A DNA stretch of 26,368 bases, taken from NCBI GenBank assembly GCA_910584525.1, contig CAJUAT010000007.1, forward strand, positions 1 to 26,368, in the 5' to 3' direction. The translations under genes and the position numbers were made by a program. Numbering within the stretch: position 1 is the first letter of the stretch; each line of letters begins with the position of its first letter. This DNA is from an uncultured Muribaculaceae bacterium. Lineage in GTDB: Bacteria > Bacteroidota > Bacteroidia > Bacteroidales > Muribaculaceae. A model generated the notes under the pieces. That model did no database searches and was not told the origin of the DNA. It saw only the letters and a list, made by a program, of their open reading frames with translations. Below, piece by piece: positions 23,790 to 26,368 of this stretch.

Positions 23790-24191
23790 TCAGAGACTCA
23801 ATTCCAAAAGTTCTTGACCCAATGAGTGCAAAGCCTTGTTGATTTTTTCTCTCGCTTCTTTTCTCGGTCTGGAAACGCCGTTGGCGTAATTCCATAATTG
23901 TTTTTTGTTAATGCCTGTCAGTCGTTCCAACGCGGCATTGGTGAGAATCCCTTCGTAATACTTCAAAAGGGATTGCGTGTCATAGTGCCATTCTATCGGC
24001 CAGCCTTCCTTGATAGGCGTGTCCCATTCGGATTCAGGCGTAATCTCCTTGTAGATTCTTATGGCTTCAAGCACATCACGCTTAACTTCCGCCACGTTGT
24101 CACCGCTCGCGAATATTCCGCTGCAATTCTCCCCATAGGCCCCGAAGGAGTCAGCGCTTGCACCGATGTTGATAATCAACTTGTTGCCCAT
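23790..24191 (-). CDS. hicB: HicB-type antitoxin
   Basis: HicB binds and neutralises the HicA mRNA interferase and represses the operon. The 133-residue protein has the expected two parts. The N-terminal partial RNase-H-like fold reads IINIGASADSFGAYGENCSGIFASGDNVAEVKRDVLEAI (about 6-44). The C-terminal helix-turn-helix (about 85-120) includes LERLTGINKKQLWNYANGVSRPR. It lies 55 nt downstream of hicA on the same strand. Its frame is open upstream into the hicA stop region, but ATG 24191 is the only good start and fits the domain boundary. The toxin-first order (hicA-hicB) is the classic arrangement. No truncation is visible, so the pair looks intact. Confidence 0.85.
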   Translation of the reverse strand: MGNKLIINIGASADSFGAYGENCSGIFASGDNVAEVKRDVLEAIRIYKEITPESEWDTPIKEGWPIEWHYDTQSLLKYYEGILTNAALERLTGINKKQLWNYANGVSRPRKEAREKINKALHSLGQELLELSL

Positions 24192-24246
24192 GTCTTCGGA
24201 ATGAATTTGGTTTACGTTTGTATTTTCGTTGTGCAGAGATGAGGCC

Positions 24247-24426
24247 TTAAAGCCCCATCTCCTTTGAGATTCGCCGCCTCAGCGGCTCGTAGATTTCCTT
24301 TCCCTTGTGAAAGGGAACACTCTTGTCGGGGTAGCCTTCTTTGGAATAAATCTTATGACTTCCTTCCTGACGCACTTCCACCCAACCATTGCGTCTGATG
24401 ATTCGATGAAATTCTGTATATTTCAT
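24247..24426 (-). CDS. hicA: HicA-type toxin (mRNA interferase)
   Basis: A 59-residue small ORF. HicA toxins have a double-stranded-RNA-binding-like fold and cleave mRNA. The protein starts MKYTEFHRIIRRNGWVEVRQ. It then has GSHKIYSKEG, where His24 is the expected catalytic residue of the G-S-H-x-x-Y motif. The end VPFHKGKEIYEPLRRRISKEMG matches the usual V-P-x-H-x-G-x-E-L-x-x-G-x-L-x-x-I-L pattern. ATG 24426 lies about 30 nt downstream of a consensus promoter bracketed by palindromes. HicB follows after 55 nt. Confidence 0.85.
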   Translation of the reverse strand: MKYTEFHRIIRRNGWVEVRQEGSHKIYSKEGYPDKSVPFHKGKEIYEPLRRRISKEMGL

Positions 24427-24447
24427 GTCCTCAACTATTTAACGCTA

Positions 24448-24479
24448 CAAAATTAGGAAATATTTCTATTATTAGCAAA
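24448..24479 (-). promoter_or_regulatory. hicAB promoter
   Basis: On the minus strand TTTG (24479-24476), a 20-base spacer and TAATTTTG (24455-24448) match the Bacteroidetes promoter consensus, leaving a leader of about 15 nt before the hicA ATG. Confidence 0.72.
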
Positions 24480-24498
24480 TATTAATGGAAATATTTCC
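24456..24498. promoter_or_regulatory. Paired palindromic operators around the hicAB promoter
   Basis: GGAAATATTTCT (24456-24467) and GGAAATATTTCC (24487-24498) are two near-identical palindromes 31 bp apart, about three helical turns. One touches the -7 box and the other lies just upstream of the -33 box. They also form a larger dyad (TAGGAAATATTTC with GAAATATTTCCTA). They are the obvious candidate binding sites for the HTH domain of HicB. Confidence 0.7.
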
Positions 24499-24564
24499 TA
24501 TTTGTTCCATGTGCTTTTACGGTTCCCTCGATGTCATTGTTCTCTTTTGCCGCTTGTCGGCTAT

Positions 24565-24963
24565 TTACAGTTCTTTATGTACGTTGAAGCTGGGGCAGGC
24601 TTTTGCGGCGAAGTCACGGTGGCCGTAGACGGGCAAGTTGCCTCTGCGGCGGCGTATGTCGGCTATGAGCTGTCTCAGCGCGGTTCTCTGCGCTGGCGTG
24701 CGCGTGTCTTTGGGAGTCTTGCCGTCGGTGGCGCATCCCCCGATGTAGCATATCCCTATGGCCTTGGAGTTATGTCCCAGACAGTGGGCGCCGACTTCTG
24801 TCTCCGCGCGTCCTGTGTGGATACTCCCGTCGCGGTATATCACGTAATGATACCCGATTGTCCGGAAGCCACGCGCCTTGTGCCAGCGCGTTATGTCGGC
24901 CACGGTGAAGTCTTTTCCCTCCGGGGTGGCCGCGCAATGGATGATGATTTCTGTTGGTGTCAT
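24565..24963 (-). CDS. N-acetylmuramoyl-L-alanine amidase (T7-lysozyme type endolysin)
   Basis: A 132-residue amidase_2 domain enzyme that cuts the bond between MurNAc and the stem peptide. The catalytic residues line up with T7 lysozyme: His9, His115 and Cys123 as zinc ligands and Tyr38 and Lys121 as catalytic residues (T7 His17, His122, Cys130, Tyr46, Lys128), with matching spacing. The clearest blocks are IIIHCAAT, IGYHYVIYRDG and GHRDFAAKACPSFN. There is no signal peptide, as in phage endolysins that need a separate release route. The ATG overlaps the stop of the upstream membrane coiled-coil gene by 4 nt, so the two are coupled. hicA follows downstream, after the operator region. Confidence 0.92.
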   Translation of the reverse strand: MTPTEIIIHCAATPEGKDFTVADITRWHKARGFRTIGYHYVIYRDGSIHTGRAETEVGAHCLGHNSKAIGICYIGGCATDGKTPKDTRTPAQRTALRQLIADIRRRRGNLPVYGHRDFAAKACPSFNVHKEL

Positions 24964-25565
24964 GATAGTTCTGTGTTGATTTCGGTGCTAATGGCGCATC
25001 TGTGAGTGGTCTCACAGGTCTCGCAGGAGTCGCGGTCGAGCGGCGCATAATGGAGCGGAATTTTCTGTTGCGGCTTGCGGCGTCCGCACTTTTCGGGGTC
25101 TGTCTTATGATTGCCGAACTCTCGGTAACATTTCCACTGCTCGTAATAGTCACGTTCCTTCTCCAGCCGTGCCTCGCGGCGTATATGTTCCTTCTCACGC
25201 TCGTTGGCGGCTATGAGTTCGCGCTGCACATTGCGCAGCCGGTCTGTCTGACTGTCGAAACGCTGCTCCCAATCCTTGATGTCCTGCTGATGGGCATCCT
25301 CCTTCTCGCGGTTGGAGGCTATCAGTTCCTTGTTGCGTTCTATAAGTGCCTTGTTGGTTTCGCTCATGGCCTCGGCCTGTTCTTTCCACAGATGCCATTC
25401 ATCGGCACGTGTCTCCACCTTGGCCTTATCCACATTGACCTCGGCAAGCCGCGCCTCCGCTTCCTTGATGCGCTTGGTCTGCCGACGATACATCCATACA
25501 CCGCCGCCCAGCAACGGTGCCAATGTCCCTAATACCGAGACAATTATTGTCGATAATTCATTCAT
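24960..25565 (-). CDS. Membrane-anchored coiled-coil protein, prophage lysis-module candidate
   Basis: From ATG 25565 this is a 201-residue protein. Residues 1-24 (MNELSTIIVSVLGTLAPLLG and following) form one hydrophobic membrane segment with a short N-terminus. A long, charged, heptad-like helix rich in Glu, Lys, Arg and Gln runs from about 28 to 140. The end is Cys-containing (CYREF, KCGRR, CETCETTHRC). A longer frame opens at 25604, but ATG 25565 overlaps the preceding stop as ATGAATGA and starts right at the membrane segment. It is translationally coupled to the amidase. A role in endolysin release or as a tail or envelope anchor is possible. No family was recognised. Confidence 0.6.
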   Translation of the reverse strand: MNELSTIIVSVLGTLAPLLGGGVWMYRRQTKRIKEAEARLAEVNVDKAKVETRADEWHLWKEQAEAMSETNKALIERNKELIASNREKEDAHQQDIKDWEQRFDSQTDRLRNVQRELIAANEREKEHIRREARLEKERDYYEQWKCYREFGNHKTDPEKCGRRKPQQKIPLHYAPLDRDSCETCETTHRCAISTEINTELS

Positions 25566-25800
25566 GATTGCCGTCAGATGCGCCGGAACGGACTTTCTTG
25601 TCACGTTCCTCCATCACTTTCTTTGCCTCCGATTCGGAAATCTCGGCATAATTCTCCGCCGAGTCGCCGGCGCCGAGATACACACGTGCCGAGAAAACGG
25701 CTGTATCAAGTGGTTCCGTCTTACGGTACAACACTTTACCTGGGGATGCTGTCAGCACCCGCATGGACACTGTTTCTGTCTTACATTCCATATTTACCAA
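25558..25800 (-). CDS. Small hypothetical prophage protein
   Basis: An 80-residue protein without signal peptide or membrane segment. The N-terminal half is beta-like (CKTETVSMRVLTASPGKVLYRK). The C-terminal half is a charged helix ending EAKKVMEERDKKVRSG. The start is ATG 25800 or, four residues in, ATG 25791. The stop overlaps the start of the membrane coiled-coil gene by 8 nt, and the gene begins 13 nt after the upstream gene ends, so it belongs to the same operon. I do not recognise the family. Confidence 0.6.
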   Translation of the reverse strand: MVNMECKTETVSMRVLTASPGKVLYRKTEPLDTAVFSARVYLGAGDSAENYAEISESEAKKVMEERDKKVRSGASDGNHE

Positions 25801-25813
25801 TCACGTTTTAGGT

Positions 25814-26368
25814 TTATAATAGTGTATAATTCTTTGAAGTCACCAAAGCCAGATCCTCCGGCGACAGCTTGCTTATTGCCGTAGACCCGAAAGTTAGTCT
25901 TAGAGTAGGGTTGCCTGTATTGTCGCCGAGTCTTGAAATAACCTCACGCATGTTCTCGACATCCATTGCCGCCCTGTCCAGATTGTTGTCCAGAGACATT
26001 ATAGCCCCTTCGGCGATATGAAAATATATCGTAGTATTTCTTCCGTTCGGGTACGCGCATATTCCGCAATGCTTGCACTCTAATCCGGTGTGGGTATGTA
26101 TGGCCTTGACTTGTAGTCCGTTAAAGAAGCCGACAGTCTTTGCCTTCGGCATATGCAGATGAACCTCTCCGGGGGAATATTCCACAAGACGGTTGGGGGT
26201 CCCGCTGGTATATACTTCTTCAACTGAATCCAGATATAGGTCAAAACGCTCCTTGTAGGAATAAATGAGGTACATCCATGGATCCCCCTCATATTCGCTC
26301 GAGCGTATCTTCTTCAATGCAGGGAAATGCATCTCGCCAATGAGATTGCAGCTGGTTGCTATCGTGCC
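25814..26368 (-). CDS. Hypothetical prophage protein, 5' end outside the window
   Basis: The frame is open to the right edge of the window, so the start is probably beyond it. The first in-window Met is at 26332, but the 12 codons before it are free of stops and read like protein (ATSCNLIGE just before the Met). The visible part (about 184 residues) has mixed alpha/beta composition. It includes a Cys/His pair (LECKHCGICAYPNGRN) and a C-terminal segment NPTLRLTFGSTAISKLSPEDLALV. There is no clear signal or membrane segment. Its place directly upstream of the lysis-type genes suggests a late structural or tail-related protein, but no motif proves this. Confidence 0.55.
   Translation of the reverse strand, partial: GTIATSCNLIGEMHFPALKKIRSSEYEGDPWMYLIYSYKERFDLYLDSVEEVYTSGTPNRLVEYSPGEVHLHMPKAKTVGFFNGLQVKAIHTHTGLECKHCGICAYPNGRNTTIYFHIAEGAIMSLDNNLDRAAMDVENMREVISRLGDNTGNPTLRLTFGSTAISKLSPEDLALVTSKNYTLL

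Noticed and set aside
1..26368. CRISPR array, rRNA or tRNA genes, reverse transcriptase/DGR
   Set aside because: I saw no regularly spaced repeats, no cloverleaf or rRNA-like sequence, and no reverse-transcriptase motif. The right-hand prophage is incomplete, so a DGR outside the window cannot be excluded.

Overview
The window looks like a chromosomal segment of a Bacteroidales bacterium, probably of the Muribaculaceae or a close relative. This is inferred from the gene families present (DUF4290, NspC, a Bacteroidetes-type GyrA, an HsdR_N-like protein next to PcrA). It is also supported by repeated matches to the Bacteroidetes sigma-ABfr promoter (TTTG, 19-20 bp, TAnnTTTG) and the near absence of Shine-Dalgarno sequences. 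I ran no database search, so the taxonomy is inference.

Layout. (1) 1-4080, plus strand: gyrA and a secreted TPR protein, ending at a perfect bidirectional terminator. (2) 4127-7587, minus strand: one operon read from its own promoter, in the order DUF4290 protein, murA, rimM, a 106-residue acidic protein, an OmpA-domain protein. Several genes overlap by ATGA. (3) 7690-12677, minus strand: the anaerobic ribonucleotide reductase genes nrdD-nrdG, an FAD-dependent dehydrogenase and tsaB, ending at a hairpin terminator. (4) 13042-13773, plus: a WecG/TagA/CpsF glycosyltransferase with a consensus promoter. (5) 13780-14155: a non-coding or barely coding element of about 376 bp with 35-bp terminal inverted repeats (33/35 identical) and a long internal hairpin. 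Degraded copies of its ends lie near 1-50 and 4086-4107. (6) 14162-18932, plus: a tight operon of secreted S1/P1 nuclease, PD-(D/E)XK HsdR_N-like protein, PcrA/UvrD helicase and NspC. (7) 19029-23019, plus: uvrB and a YgiQ-type radical SAM protein. (8) 23181 to the right edge: part of a probable prophage, all on the minus strand. It holds an unknown structural-type protein cut by the window edge, a small protein, a membrane-anchored coiled-coil protein, a T7-lysozyme-like amidase, a HicA/HicB toxin-antitoxin pair, and a lipoprotein with a C-terminal membrane segment that has the topology of a unimolecular spanin.

How the genes work together. Regions 1-7 are mostly housekeeping: DNA supercoiling and repair (gyrA, uvrB, pcrA), cell-wall precursor synthesis (murA), ribosome and tRNA maturation (rimM, tsaB), anaerobic dNTP supply (nrdDG) and polyamine synthesis (nspC). 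Two antibiotic-target residues stand out. GyrA has Leu at both main quinolone-contact positions, and MurA has Asp where the fosfomycin-reactive Cys normally sits. The least explained parts are the inverted-repeat element at 13780-14155 with its scattered relics, and the prophage lysis and toxin-antitoxin region, where the hicAB promoter is bracketed by two copies of a palindrome.
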